Assembly (NCBI GenBank): GCA_945906795.1
Contig: CAMDRO010000016.1
Coordinates: 1-43,977 of the forward strand
Source of the DNA: Spirosoma fluviale
GTDB lineage: Bacteria > Bacteroidota > Bacteroidia > Cytophagales > Spirosomataceae
DNA: 43,977 nucleotides
Direction of reading: 5' to 3'
Below, one piece after another: positions 17,191 to 25,901 of this stretch. A model generated the notes under the pieces. That model saw only the letters and a list, made by a program, of their open reading frames with translations, had not been told where the DNA came from and ran no database searches. A program made the translations under genes and the position numbers. Within the stretch, counting starts at the first letter, position 1, and each line of letters opens with the position of its first letter.

Positions 17191-18678
17191 TTAGCTTAAT
17201 TTATCTGCGATAAGGCGATCATTGGACAGTCGAGGAACCTTATTTTGTCCGCCTAATTTCCCCTCCGATTTCATGTAATTAATAAACGCGTTTTTTTTCA
17301 ACGGGTTTAAAACTAGCGCTTGCAAAATACCGCCGACAATCAAATCTTTGTAATAAATATTTTGTTGCTGCATGGATTTTTCCAAAGCCTCTTTAAAAGC
17401 CGACATGTTTTTCGGTTTCTTCGAAAACTCAACAAGCCATTCATGATAAGGAAGCTCTCCGGGGGCAGGATTTATTTGAGGGGCCAGCGTAAACTCCACA
17501 ATATTAGCCTCTGGACATGCCGTTAAAGCTGCTTTCATTGCCCTCTCCACTTCCTCCGAAATAACATGTTCGCCAAAAGCAGAAATAAAATGTTTAATCC
17601 TACCTGTGACAATAATCCGATAGGGATGTAAGGATACAAATTTGACTGTATCGCCAATGGAATAGGCCCAAAGGCCAGCATTTGTTGTTAATAAAAGTGC
17701 ATAATTAACTCCCAACTCCACTTCGGCTAAACACATTCTTTTAGGTTGGGCCGAAAAATACGTATCCGTGGGAACAAACTCATAAAAAATTCCTCCATCT
17801 ACATTGAGCAATAAACCCTCCTCCCCGCTTGAGTCTTGGAAAGCAATAAAGCCCTCAGAGGCTGGATAGGTTTCAAGAACGTCCACTTCTCTGCCTATAG
17901 ACGACATTAATTTTTGCCTATAGGGTTCAAAATTGACCCCGCCGGTAACAAATAATTGGAAATCAGGAAATAAATCCCCTACTTTTTGGCCGGTCAACTC
18001 CTCCAGTCGATCAAAATACATCTGAACCCAAGGAGGAATCCCTGAAATTAATCCCATCCGTTGGGTATAGGTCTCCTGAACGATGGCGGCAAGCTTTTCC
18101 TCCCAATCTTCGATGCAATTTGTCTGATAAGCGGGCAATTGATTTCCTCTTAAATAATGAGGAACATGATGATTTACGATGCCCGATAGTCGGCCAGCAG
18201 GTATCCCATTTTTATTATCCAATACAGGAGAGCCCGACAAAAAAATCAATTTCCGATCTAAAAATGCTGAATTTCCGCTGTAAAAAACATAGTGCAATAA
18301 AGCGTCTCTCGCACCTTGAATATGAAAAGGCATGGACTCCTTTGAAATGGGAATGTATTTAACCCCAGAAGTAGTCCCAGAAGTTTTGGCAAAATACGCT
18401 GGCTTTCCTGGCCATAAAATATTTTCTGACCCCATAGCCATCTCGTCGATATAGGATTTTAAATCCTCATATTCAGCGATAGGAACCATTGCTTTAAATT
18501 CTAAATAATTTCGAATTTTGGCAAATGAGAACGCCTGCCCAAATATAGTATTTTCGGCTTTTTTTAACTGATGAGCCAACCAATAATCTTGTCGCTCTAA
18601 TGCATTCAGATGACTTAAACGGTGTTTTTTTACAACGTTTTTCGCAAAAGGTTTAGCAAAAAAAGAACGGAATCCCAT
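17191..18678 (-). CDS. GH3 auxin-responsive-promoter family protein (acyl-adenylating)
   Basis: A 495-residue member of the GH3 family. In plants GH3 enzymes adenylate jasmonate or auxin and join it to an amino acid. Visible are the ATP-binding motif FAKTSGTTSGVKYIP near residues 96-110, YPASEGFIAFQ as the second adenylate motif, and YSIGDTVKF with VTGRIKHFISAFGEHV as the third. Bacterial GH3 substrates are largely unknown, so acyl-adenylation is inferred. It ends a DEAD helicase-TPR-GH3 run on the minus strand, starting six bases after the TPR stop. Confidence 0.85.
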   Translation of the reverse strand: MGFRSFFAKPFAKNVVKKHRLSHLNALERQDYWLAHQLKKAENTIFGQAFSFAKIRNYLEFKAMVPIAEYEDLKSYIDEMAMGSENILWPGKPAYFAKTSGTTSGVKYIPISKESMPFHIQGARDALLHYVFYSGNSAFLDRKLIFLSGSPVLDNKNGIPAGRLSGIVNHHVPHYLRGNQLPAYQTNCIEDWEEKLAAIVQETYTQRMGLISGIPPWVQMYFDRLEELTGQKVGDLFPDFQLFVTGGVNFEPYRQKLMSSIGREVDVLETYPASEGFIAFQDSSGEEGLLLNVDGGIFYEFVPTDTYFSAQPKRMCLAEVELGVNYALLLTTNAGLWAYSIGDTVKFVSLHPYRIIVTGRIKHFISAFGEHVISEEVERAMKAALTACPEANIVEFTLAPQINPAPGELPYHEWLVEFSKKPKNMSAFKEALEKSMQQQNIYYKDLIVGGILQALVLNPLKKNAFINYMKSEGKLGGQNKVPRLSNDRLIADKLS

Positions 18679-18684
18679 CGTTCA

Positions 18685-19356
18685 TTATTTAAAAATTCCT
18701 TTAGGATCTGGCATTTTTTCAGCCAATTGGCTCCCAAAATTCAAATCCATTTGCAATATATCTAACGTCCTACATTCGTGAAAATAGGTCCATGCGAGTT
18801 CATACTTTTCTTGATAAAAAGCTACTTGGCTTCTCTTCATCCACCCATTTGCATTTTTGGGTTCGTCTTTCAAAGACTGAGCCAATTCCGCGTCCACTTC
18901 CGCTAATGTTCCACAATCCATTCCTGCTAAATAACAACTCAAAAGCACGATGGCATAGTCAATGCGCAAAAGCGCCTGCGTTGGATCTGAAATTAATCCT
19001 TGGGTCAATAATTGTTTCGCTAAAGGATAATCCTTTCGCTGAAAAGTAATAACCCCTAATCCCCAATACGCATCAATGCTAGATGAATCCAGGGCATTAA
19101 CTAGGTTAAACCGATAAGTCGCTGTGTCCAATTTACCTGATGCAACAAACTCCCAAGCGCGCTCGGCAAAGAAATTTGCGGCCTCTTTTCTGGAAGCAAA
19201 ACTTGCATCACAACTGCTTATAAATTGGTCTAACTCCAACTTGTCTTTTTGTGGCAATGCCTTTTCTCCAAATAAAACTTGGTATTTAACCGGCTTTTGT
19301 GCGTAGGCTAATGTTGACACAAACATCAACAGTGTTATTAATTTTACAACTTTCAT
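18685..19356 (-). CDS. Secreted TPR-like protein
   Basis: A 223-residue protein with a signal peptide (MKVVKLITLLMFVSTLAYAQ, cleaved near residue 20) and helical TPR-like repeats from about residue 60 onward. The best repeat is AYWGLGVITFQRKDYPLAKQ near residue 101, and NGWMKRSQVAFYQEKYELAW near residue 174 is another. It should lie in the periplasm and bind a partner protein; which one cannot be told. It is between the RNA helicase and the GH3 gene with gaps of nine and six bases, so the three are probably one operon. Confidence 0.75.
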   Translation of the reverse strand: MKVVKLITLLMFVSTLAYAQKPVKYQVLFGEKALPQKDKLELDQFISSCDASFASRKEAANFFAERAWEFVASGKLDTATYRFNLVNALDSSSIDAYWGLGVITFQRKDYPLAKQLLTQGLISDPTQALLRIDYAIVLLSCYLAGMDCGTLAEVDAELAQSLKDEPKNANGWMKRSQVAFYQEKYELAWTYFHECRTLDILQMDLNFGSQLAEKMPDPKGIFK

Positions 19357-19365
19357 ATCACAAAT

Positions 19366-20832
19366 CTATCGTTTCTTTTTATTTCCTGGTGCAGCTGTCT
19401 TATATTTTGAGTTTTTTCCTGGTCGATTATTTCGATCCGGACCCTTCGGACCTGATTTAGTAGCCGCCTTTCCATTGGCTTTAGGCCCAATTTTACCGCC
19501 CTGAGCGACTGCTCCGCTACGGGTTAACCCATTTTTGCCTAATCCCTTCAGAGCCGCTTTATTTCCATTGGCCCTCGCCTTAATGACCCATTTTTTATCA
19601 TGAAAGGCTCCTTTAAAATTAGGATCTTCTCTTTTTCGCTGCTCGTCAACCGACCTCAACATATCTTGATGCTCTAAAAATGGTGTCTCTTCCACTTTAA
19701 TTTCATCTGGCAATACCGTAATTTCAATTTTTTGTTGAATGATTTCCTCTATTTTATGCCAATGATATGTCTCGGCTAAAGTGATAAAAGTAATAGACTC
19801 TCCTACCTGTTTTGCACGACCCGTTCTACCAATCCGATGCACATAATCCTCATAAATTAATGGTACATCAAAATTTATCACATGAGAAACCTTTGGGATA
19901 TCGATGCCGCGGGACGCAACGTCGGTCGTAACCAAAACCCGGATACTGCCTTCTCTAAATTGCTGCATCGCATTTATGCGTGTATTTTGACCTTTATTAG
20001 AATGTATTACCCGAATTTGATCTACAGGAACTACCGTAAAACTTAAATATTTTTCTACCTGGTTGACGATATCTTTACTCCTGCAAAATATCATAACTCG
20101 CTCAAAATGAGGATTTTGCAAGAAATATTTTAACGCATTTAATTTGGTTTGCACATTTTGTGCCTCATAGACAAATTGTGTGACTTGGCTTGCCGGAGTA
20201 GCTTGTGGTGTCACTTCTATCTTATGTGGAAACTCCAAAAACTCATGGGAAAGATTCTCTACTTTCTCAGGAAAAGTCGCTGAAAATAAGCCATTTTGTC
20301 GTTTTTTATAGGGTATTTTTTCTAAAATTTGACGGATTTGAGGCATAAAACCCATGTCCATCATTTTATCTGCCTCATCTAAAATCAGGTATTTCAAATC
20401 TTTGGTACCAATGGCCTCTTTACGATATAATTCTAAAAATCGACCAGGGGTTGAAACTAAAATATCTACACCGGCTTCTAAAGTTTGAATCTGTGTTTTG
20501 GGGCCTAGGCCACCATAAAGAGCTAATATTCTTAAGTCGGTAAACTGCGCCAAACCCACCATGACTTCGTGAATTTGCATGACAAGTTCGCGAGTTGGGG
20601 CTAAAATAAGGGCTCTTGGCAAGCTCCCCTGGGCATATTTACATCGCATTAATATCGGCAAAGCATAAGCCGCCGTCTTCCCTGTTCCCGTTTGAGCTAT
20701 TCCCAACACGTCATGCCCCTGCAATAACAAGGGTATCGCCTTCTCCTGAATGGGGGTCGGTAAAGAATATCCAACCACGTCACAAGCACGTTGCAATTGT
20801 GGATTCAATCCCAAACGTAAAAATTCACTCAT
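19366..20832 (-). CDS. DEAD-box RNA helicase, RhlE type
   Basis: A 488-residue ATP-dependent RNA helicase. The motifs appear in order: Q motif PTPIQEKAIP, motif I AQTGTGKT (46-53), Ia PTRELVMQ, II DEADKMMDMGF, III SATFP, V TTDVASRGIDIP and VI HRIGRTGRA. The last hundred residues are a low-complexity tail rich in Lys, Gly and Asn, which in this family usually binds RNA. RhlE-type helicases remodel RNA in ribosome assembly and cold adaptation. A -7 box is found 25 bases upstream. The TPR gene follows nine bases downstream. Confidence 0.93.
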   Translation of the reverse strand: MSEFLRLGLNPQLQRACDVVGYSLPTPIQEKAIPLLLQGHDVLGIAQTGTGKTAAYALPILMRCKYAQGSLPRALILAPTRELVMQIHEVMVGLAQFTDLRILALYGGLGPKTQIQTLEAGVDILVSTPGRFLELYRKEAIGTKDLKYLILDEADKMMDMGFMPQIRQILEKIPYKKRQNGLFSATFPEKVENLSHEFLEFPHKIEVTPQATPASQVTQFVYEAQNVQTKLNALKYFLQNPHFERVMIFCRSKDIVNQVEKYLSFTVVPVDQIRVIHSNKGQNTRINAMQQFREGSIRVLVTTDVASRGIDIPKVSHVINFDVPLIYEDYVHRIGRTGRAKQVGESITFITLAETYHWHKIEEIIQQKIEITVLPDEIKVEETPFLEHQDMLRSVDEQRKREDPNFKGAFHDKKWVIKARANGNKAALKGLGKNGLTRSGAVAQGGKIGPKANGKAATKSGPKGPDRNNRPGKNSKYKTAAPGNKKKR

Positions 20833-20856
20833 TAGAATTGGCTTTATTTAATTTTG

Positions 20857-20864
20857 CAAAGGTA
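20857..20864 (-). promoter_or_regulatory. -7 promoter element of the helicase operon
   Basis: The minus strand reads TACCTTTG, matching TAnnTTTG, 25 bases before the helicase ATG. No TTG stands at the ideal -33 distance. It mirrors the plus-strand box at 20881-20888. Confidence 0.5.
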
Positions 20865-20880
20865 GGGAAAATAATATTCT

Positions 20881-20888
20881 TACCTTTG
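20881..20888 (+). promoter_or_regulatory. -7 promoter element of the CLC operon
   Basis: The plus strand reads TACCTTTG, matching TAnnTTTG, 16 bases before the GTG start of the CLC gene. A TTG lies at 20854-20856, a spacing of 24, longer than ideal. The predicted leader is only about ten bases. Confidence 0.5.
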
Positions 20889-20904
20889 AAACAAAATTTA
20901 CCCT

Positions 20905-22131
20905 GTGGAATTAAAACCTATCTATCTGATTACAAGGTTGGGGATTTTAGTAAGCATTTCTATTCTAGTAGGATCCATGTCGTCTCTCTTTCTTTGGGGA
21001 TTAGAACAAATCGTTTGGATTCGAGGCGAAGCACCTTGGCTTTTATATGGCCTTCCGCTGGTAGGAATCTTTTTCCATGTCATTAAATCATACGGCTTTA
21101 CTTTTTCCAATGGGAGTGCCAATGATTTAGTCACTCAAATAAATGACGACAAAATAAACATTAATACACAACCGGGAATTTCGGGAATCTATGCTATTGC
21201 AAGTACCTGGTTAAGTCAATTGGTCGGGGCATCCGTAGGCCGAGAAGGAACCGCCGTTTTATTTGGAGGGAATGTGGCCCAACTAACATTACAAAAATTG
21301 AATTGTTCCCCGCAAGAAAAATCCATTTGGATTCGAGCCGGAATGGCCGCTGGATTTTCCTCTGTTTTTGGAACTCCCTTGGCCGGTTGTTTTTTTGGAC
21401 TAGAAATCAGAACGGTGGGAAAAATTCATTGGCCTTCCCTAATTGCTTGCATTTCCGCTTCTTTTTTAGCGAATTTCATCAGTTTACGCGCGTGGGGTAC
21501 AAAACATCTGTTTTACCCCCATGTATTTTTACCTCAAATTTCAATGCTATTTTGGGCTAAACTGATCATTATAGGCCTATTTTTAGGTATAATAGGACTA
21601 CTTTATAAGCGCTTAGAATCGAATATTTCAAAATTGCTTGTACAATTGCCCAGACAAGCGATTCTCAAAGGGCTCATTGCAGGATTGATTCTCTTCGTCT
21701 TATTTCAAATTCCTTTCTTCAAATCTAGTATTGGTTTGGGATCAGAATATTTATTACAAGCATTTCAACATACATCAAATATAGAGTTTGCCGGGTCCAA
21801 ATTAATTGCAACTACCCTAAGCCTTGCCTTAGGTTTTAAAGGAGGCGAGGCAACCCCATTATTTTTAATTGGCTCTCATGCAACATCGGCGCTTTCTGAA
21901 TGGATCAAATTGCCCCATGCATTTTTAGCTGCTCTTGGCTTTGTGTGTTTATACTGTGGATTAACAAAAACTCCGATCACTGGATTGTGCTTAGGAATTG
22001 AACTTTTTGGTCCATCTGCTTGGGCATGTTATTTAATCGTAACTTGCCTCGTCATGTATATATCAGGAAATACGGGTTTATTTAAATCTCAAATGGTTGC
22101 CAAATGGATCCCCAAAACACCCTATCAATAA
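20905..22131 (+). CDS. CLC-family antiporter, probably fluoride/proton type (CLC-F)
   Basis: A 408-residue CLC membrane protein with a GTG start. The gating glutamate motif is GREGT (112-116, E114), not GREGP. The usual GSGIP is replaced by SANDL near residues 71-75, and GGEATPLF stands where GxFxP is expected. From family knowledge, GREGT with a non-serine GSGIP equivalent marks the CLC-F branch, which exports fluoride in exchange for protons. Helix-breaking glycines and about ten membrane helices are visible. No fluoride riboswitch is seen upstream. The stop overlaps the M14 ATG (TAATG), so the two are translationally coupled. Confidence 0.8.
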   Translation: MELKPIYLITRLGILVSISILVGSMSSLFLWGLEQIVWIRGEAPWLLYGLPLVGIFFHVIKSYGFTFSNGSANDLVTQINDDKININTQPGISGIYAIASTWLSQLVGASVGREGTAVLFGGNVAQLTLQKLNCSPQEKSIWIRAGMAAGFSSVFGTPLAGCFFGLEIRTVGKIHWPSLIACISASFLANFISLRAWGTKHLFYPHVFLPQISMLFWAKLIIIGLFLGIIGLLYKRLESNISKLLVQLPRQAILKGLIAGLILFVLFQIPFFKSSIGLGSEYLLQAFQHTSNIEFAGSKLIATTLSLALGFKGGEATPLFLIGSHATSALSEWIKLPHAFLAALGFVCLYCGLTKTPITGLCLGIELFGPSAWACYLIVTCLVMYISGNTGLFKSQMVAKWIPKTPYQ

Positions 22132-23324
22132 TGTATAAAAATATTGAAAACTATTATGATTCCTTCAAGGAGACTCGAATTAAAGAACGAGCTTTCTCCT
22201 ATGATCTGTGGTTACAATTAATCGATGAATGGAAGAATAACCCAGCATTGACTGTATCAGAAATTGGCAACACATATGAAGGAAAACCAATACACCAAGT
22301 AAAATTTGGCACAGGGCCTATACATATTTGCGCATGGTCACAAATGCATGGCGATGAAGCAACGGCTACGATGGCATTAGCTGATATTTTTCTTTTTTTA
22401 TCTAAGAAGGGGGATAACTTTACTGAATTAAGGGAAATATTGCATCAGAAAATAACCTTATTTGTCATACCCAGATTAAATGCAGACGGGGCCGAAAGGT
22501 GGACAAGAGAAACTGCATTAGGCATAGACATGAACCGAGATGCGCGCAAATTAAACTCTCCCGAAGCGAAAATTTTACACGATTGGGCGCATCAAATTAA
22601 TCCGACTTTTTCCTTTAATCTACACGATCAGCATCGATTATATTCTGTGGGAAATACGCCACATCAAACACACATAGCATTACTTTCCACAACAGGAGAT
22701 GAATCCGGAACATGGACAGACTCGCGCTTGCGATCGGGAAAATTAGCCAATAGATTAACGCAAATTGTTGAGAAAATTTATCCTAATAAAATTGCCAAAT
22801 GGACGGATGAATATAACACCAGAGCTTTTGGCGATTATTTTCAAGGACAAAACTTTGGCCTAATCTTATTAGAATCTGGGGGTGCTGGTTGGGATTTAGA
22901 GAAGCAATCCTTAAGAAAAACAACTGCCTGTTTATTGCTAGATGCCTTTTATGCAATAGCCACCGAGGAATGGAAAAGCGAAGACTTATCAACCTATGAA
23001 TCTTTGCTAACCAATGAAAGAAACATCTTTGATATTAAACTATTAAATGCACCATTAAGAAAAAACGACACCTCCATAAGGGCAGACATAGGGCTGAATA
23101 TCAGCGAAGAATATATCGATGGTAAAATAGCTTTTATGTGGACATTAGAGGAAATAGGCGACTTAGACATTTACTCAGGATTAATTGAAATTGACGCAAG
23201 TGATTATCAATTAAGCGACCTTCAATACCTTGAAAAAGGAAAAAATTATACCTCCTTAAAAATGACATTTGACCAACAAACTGTTTTTGATTTAACCGAT
23301 TACACAAATAAAATAAATAAATAG
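22131..23324 (+). CDS. M14-family zinc carboxypeptidase-like protein
   Basis: A 397-residue M14 peptidase. H73 and E76 in QMHGDEAT are the first two zinc ligands. The substrate-binding Asn-Arg pair is in IDMNRDARKLNSPEA, and the third ligand is probably the histidine of NLHDQHRL. ESGGAGW (near residue 250) may hold the catalytic glutamate. The start at 22131 is chosen because it overlaps the CLC stop; a longer frame opens at 22104. No signal peptide is visible, so it may act in the cytosol on small peptides. It leads directly into the NeuD-like gene, two bases after its stop. Confidence 0.8.
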   Translation: MYKNIENYYDSFKETRIKERAFSYDLWLQLIDEWKNNPALTVSEIGNTYEGKPIHQVKFGTGPIHICAWSQMHGDEATATMALADIFLFLSKKGDNFTELREILHQKITLFVIPRLNADGAERWTRETALGIDMNRDARKLNSPEAKILHDWAHQINPTFSFNLHDQHRLYSVGNTPHQTHIALLSTTGDESGTWTDSRLRSGKLANRLTQIVEKIYPNKIAKWTDEYNTRAFGDYFQGQNFGLILLESGGAGWDLEKQSLRKTTACLLLDAFYAIATEEWKSEDLSTYESLLTNERNIFDIKLLNAPLRKNDTSIRADIGLNISEEYIDGKIAFMWTLEEIGDLDIYSGLIEIDASDYQLSDLQYLEKGKNYTSLKMTFDQQTVFDLTDYTNKINK

Positions 23325-23326
23325 AG

Positions 23327-23962
23327 ATGACATCATTACCCGTAATTATTATTGGCGTAAATCCTTTTGCCATAGAAGTGGCTCATATATTACAAATCAA
23401 CAACGTAGTTATTTACGGATTTTTGGACGATGACCCCAAAAAACAAGGAACAGAAATAGGTGAAATTCCTGTTTTGGGAAACACAGAAGAGAATACGTAT
23501 TGGGATTTAATTGGTAAAACCTGTGGCGTATTTGTTGCCCTAGAAAACCCAATTGAAAGGAAAAAAATGATAGAAACCATAGAAGAAGATCGAAAAACAA
23601 AACCAGTTAATGCTATCCACCCAAACGCATTAATCGCCAATGTAAAGAGTTTGTCTTATGGAATTTATATCGGCGCAGGCTCCATCATATCACCTGAAAC
23701 AAAAATAGCAGACAATGTAATCATTGGCCCTGGCGTAACACTTGAGACAGGCGTAATCATCGAAGAATTTTCTCAAATAGGCGCAGGATCTACCATCGGC
23801 AAAGGAGCTAAAATTGACAAGAGTGTATTTATTGGTATCGGCTCAACTATCGTTGGAAGTTTGACTGTTGGCAAAGGGTCAACCGTAGGAGCGGGAAGCG
23901 TAGTAATAGAAAATATACCGGCTGGCAAGCGAGTGTTCGGAAATCCAGCTAAAATACTATAA
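23327..23962 (+). CDS. NeuD/PglD-like sugar O- or N-acetyltransferase
   Basis: A 211-residue protein in two parts. Residues 1-80 form a Rossmann-like PglD_N domain (LPVIIIGVNPFAIEVAHIL, then YGFLDDDPKKQG). Residues 95-211 are a left-handed beta-helix of hexapeptide repeats (IYIGAGSIISPETKIADNVI and following), ending GKRVFGNPAKIL. Members transfer acetyl from acetyl-CoA to amino- or sialic-acid sugars. No sugar-biosynthesis genes are nearby, so the substrate is unknown. It is the third gene of the CLC-M14-NeuD run. Confidence 0.8.
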   Translation: MTSLPVIIIGVNPFAIEVAHILQINNVVIYGFLDDDPKKQGTEIGEIPVLGNTEENTYWDLIGKTCGVFVALENPIERKKMIETIEEDRKTKPVNAIHPNALIANVKSLSYGIYIGAGSIISPETKIADNVIIGPGVTLETGVIIEEFSQIGAGSTIGKGAKIDKSVFIGIGSTIVGSLTVGKGSTVGAGSVVIENIPAGKRVFGNPAKIL

Positions 23963-23965
23963 GAA

Positions 23966-24691
23966 TTACAGCTTTTCTATATTCTGTGGCTCAACAATCC
24001 GCAGGAAATGAAACCGTAGGTATAGTTGGGCCACAATGATTACATCGTCCCCACAATAAGCCGCTATCCGCGCTAAACCATTTTCCTTATAAAAAACATG
24101 GTTTACGCGGTCGCCGGAAAGATCCATTTTTGCACCTTCTATCCCCATTAATTCGGCCAATAATTCCAAAGAACTGTAAGATCTTCGATCCCCAAACTTC
24201 CACATTTCCATGGTGTCTTGGTGTATAATCTCCCAAGGCTTTTTGCCTTGTAATTGCAATGATTTTGGTATTTCTAGTCCATTCACCAGCATTCTCCTAC
24301 ATAAATAAGGAAAGTCGAATTCTTTTCCATTATGAGCCACTAACGTCAGCTCCCTAGATTTATAGGTTTTATTGATAAAGACAATGAACTCTTGCAGCAA
24401 AACTTTTTCGTCTGCATTCGCGATGGTCTTAACCTTCAGCGACATTTCACCTTGCTTATTGACAAACAAAAATCCCATCCCCACCACAATGATTTTTCCA
24501 AACTCAGCATACAATGCAGCCCGCTCAAAATACATTTCCTCCAAAGAAACATTGGCCGGATTAGCCAAATTCTTCGCTTTTTTTATCCAAAAATCTTTCA
24601 TTCTATCTGAAATAGAGGAAAAATTATCGGATCCACTGACTGTTTCGATATCAATGAATAAAGTATTTTTAAAGTTCTTTATAGTCTCCAT
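23966..24691 (-). CDS. 3'-5' exonuclease of the PolB-like exonuclease group
   Basis: A 241-residue DnaQ-fold exonuclease. Catalytic acids appear in TLFIDIETVSG (D14 and E16), VAHNGKEFDFPYLCRRM (the middle Asp) and IAAYCGDDVIIVAQLY (the YxxxD motif). This matches the predicted 3'-5' exonucleases related to the exonuclease domain of B-family polymerases, which stand alone without a polymerase. The true substrate is not known. It follows lipB by seven bases on the minus strand, and a parS-like site overlaps that junction. Confidence 0.85.
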   Translation of the reverse strand: METIKNFKNTLFIDIETVSGSDNFSSISDRMKDFWIKKAKNLANPANVSLEEMYFERAALYAEFGKIIVVGMGFLFVNKQGEMSLKVKTIANADEKVLLQEFIVFINKTYKSRELTLVAHNGKEFDFPYLCRRMLVNGLEIPKSLQLQGKKPWEIIHQDTMEMWKFGDRRSYSSLELLAELMGIEGAKMDLSGDRVNHVFYKENGLARIAAYCGDDVIIVAQLYLRFHFLRIVEPQNIEKL

Positions 24692-24694
24692 TTT

Positions 24695-24710
24695 TGTTTC
24701 ACGTGGAACG
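24695..24710. promoter_or_regulatory. parS-like site 1
   Basis: TGTTTCACGTGGAACG matches the chromosomal parS consensus TGTTTCACGTGAAACA except at positions 12 and 16. ParB binds such sites near replication origins, and SMC is loaded there. It overlaps the lipB stop codon. Confidence 0.8.
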
Positions 24711-25460
24711 GGTTGGTGAATTAATTTGTCCTAAGGTTTCACGTGGAACGCGAATGATTTCAAACCCAAACAATGCGCTAAGGTGGCTCAAAACAATCTC
24801 TTTTGCCTCTAACTCATTGACGGCGGCGCCTAATTCTTGGCTTAAAGACGTTACCCCTTTTTCGGATATTCCGCAGGGTACAATATGAGAAAAATAGGAC
24901 AGGTCGGGCTTGATATTAAATGCAAATCCATGCATGCTAATCCAACGGGAAGCTTTTACACCAAAGGCGCAAATTTTTCTTGCTTGGTCTGATTCATGAT
25001 TAATCCAAACACCGGTTAGCCCATGAATTCTGCCTGCGACCAAGCCATAATCTTGGCAGGTAAGAATAATGGCTTCTTCTAGCATGCGTAAATAGAGGTG
25101 GATATCGGTATAAAAATTCTCTAAGTCAAAAATAGGATAGCCCACGAGTTGGCCTGGTCCGTGATACGTAATGTCTCCTCCTCGATTTGTTTTGAAAAAC
25201 GTCGCATTAATCGTGTGCAAAAACTCTTCTCGCATCAAAAGGTGTGAGGGGTCGCCACTCTTCCCTAGCGTATACACATGGGGGTGTTCGCAGAACAAAA
25301 GGTAGTTGGGCGTCGTGACTAGATCGTGCTGAGCTAAGTTCCTGTTAGCCAATTTAATATCAGATATATCCGACATTAGCCTTTCCTGCATATCCCACGC
25401 TTCTTGGTAGGGCACAAGATTTAAATCAATAACTTGGACTTTTTTATTCTGATGGTACAT
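24699..25460 (-). CDS. lipB: Octanoyl-[ACP]:protein N-octanoyltransferase
   Basis: A 253-residue LipB, which moves octanoate from acyl-carrier protein to lipoyl domains. Visible are RGGDITYHGPGQ near residues 93-104, the catalytic lysine K169 in FGVKASRW and the catalytic cysteine C196 in HIVPCGIS. It is somewhat longer than E. coli LipB (213). The last twenty residues (after FGFEII) are a tail encoded across two parS-like sites; its stop codon lies inside one of them. The exonuclease follows directly. The divergent yraN gene starts 65 bases upstream. Confidence 0.93.
   Translation of the reverse strand: MYHQNKKVQVIDLNLVPYQEAWDMQERLMSDISDIKLANRNLAQHDLVTTPNYLLFCEHPHVYTLGKSGDPSHLLMREEFLHTINATFFKTNRGGDITYHGPGQLVGYPIFDLENFYTDIHLYLRMLEEAIILTCQDYGLVAGRIHGLTGVWINHESDQARKICAFGVKASRWISMHGFAFNIKPDLSYFSHIVPCGISEKGVTSLSQELGAAVNELEAKEIVLSHLSALFGFEIIRVPRETLGQINSPTRST
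24735..24750. promoter_or_regulatory. parS-like site 2
   Basis: GGTTTCACGTGGAACG shares the core with parS-like site 1. It lies within the lipB C-terminal coding region, exactly 40 bases from site 1. Confidence 0.75.
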
Positions 25461-25525
25461 ATGGGGCTAAACACTTCTGATCTTAAAAACAAAGCTCGTA
25501 CTTTGACCAAAACAAATATACGAGA

Positions 25526-25879
25526 ATGGTGAAACATTTAAAGCAGGGGCAAAAGGCGGAAAGGCTAGCGGCCCGATATTTAGCGAACATGGGCTATCTA
25601 ATTCTTGAGAAAAATTATAGGTCCGGCAGGGCGGAGGTCGATATCATTGGACAAATTGGCATTTTCTTGGTTTTTGTTGAAGTGAAGTCTTTACAAAAAA
25701 CATTTCACGGAAATCCAGAAGATAGCATAGGCGAACATAAAAAGCATATGTTATTTCAGGCTGCCGATGCGTACCAAATTGAAAATAATTGGCACAAAGA
25801 GGTCCGTTTTGATGCGATTTCAGTTAATTTTTACCCACAAGCAATCAAAATTGAGCATTTCGAAGATGCTTTTTCGTAA
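25526..25879 (+). CDS. YraN/UPF0102 endonuclease-like protein
   Basis: A 117-residue UPF0102 protein with a restriction-endonuclease-like fold. The motif RSGRAEVDIIGQIGIFLVFV with EVKS near residue 52 gives the E, D and ExK catalytic triad of PD-(D/E)XK nucleases. The N-terminus GQKAERLAARYLANMGYLIL is typical. The function of the family is not settled, although a link to DNA processing is suspected. It reads right, divergent from lipB, and is followed by ybeY 22 bases later. Confidence 0.88.
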   Translation: MVKHLKQGQKAERLAARYLANMGYLILEKNYRSGRAEVDIIGQIGIFLVFVEVKSLQKTFHGNPEDSIGEHKKHMLFQAADAYQIENNWHKEVRFDAISVNFYPQAIKIEHFEDAFS

Positions 25880-25901
25880 ATTCGTAGTTTCAAAAATACA
25901 T

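Noticed and set aside
20833-20904. Fluoride (crcB) riboswitch before the CLC gene
   Set aside because: The short gap shows none of the conserved GATG...CTGATG-type riboswitch segments; it is filled by the two promoter boxes.
21303-21560. Overlapping reading frame inside the CLC gene
   Set aside because: It is an out-of-frame shadow of a well-supported CLC sequence with no recognisable protein features.
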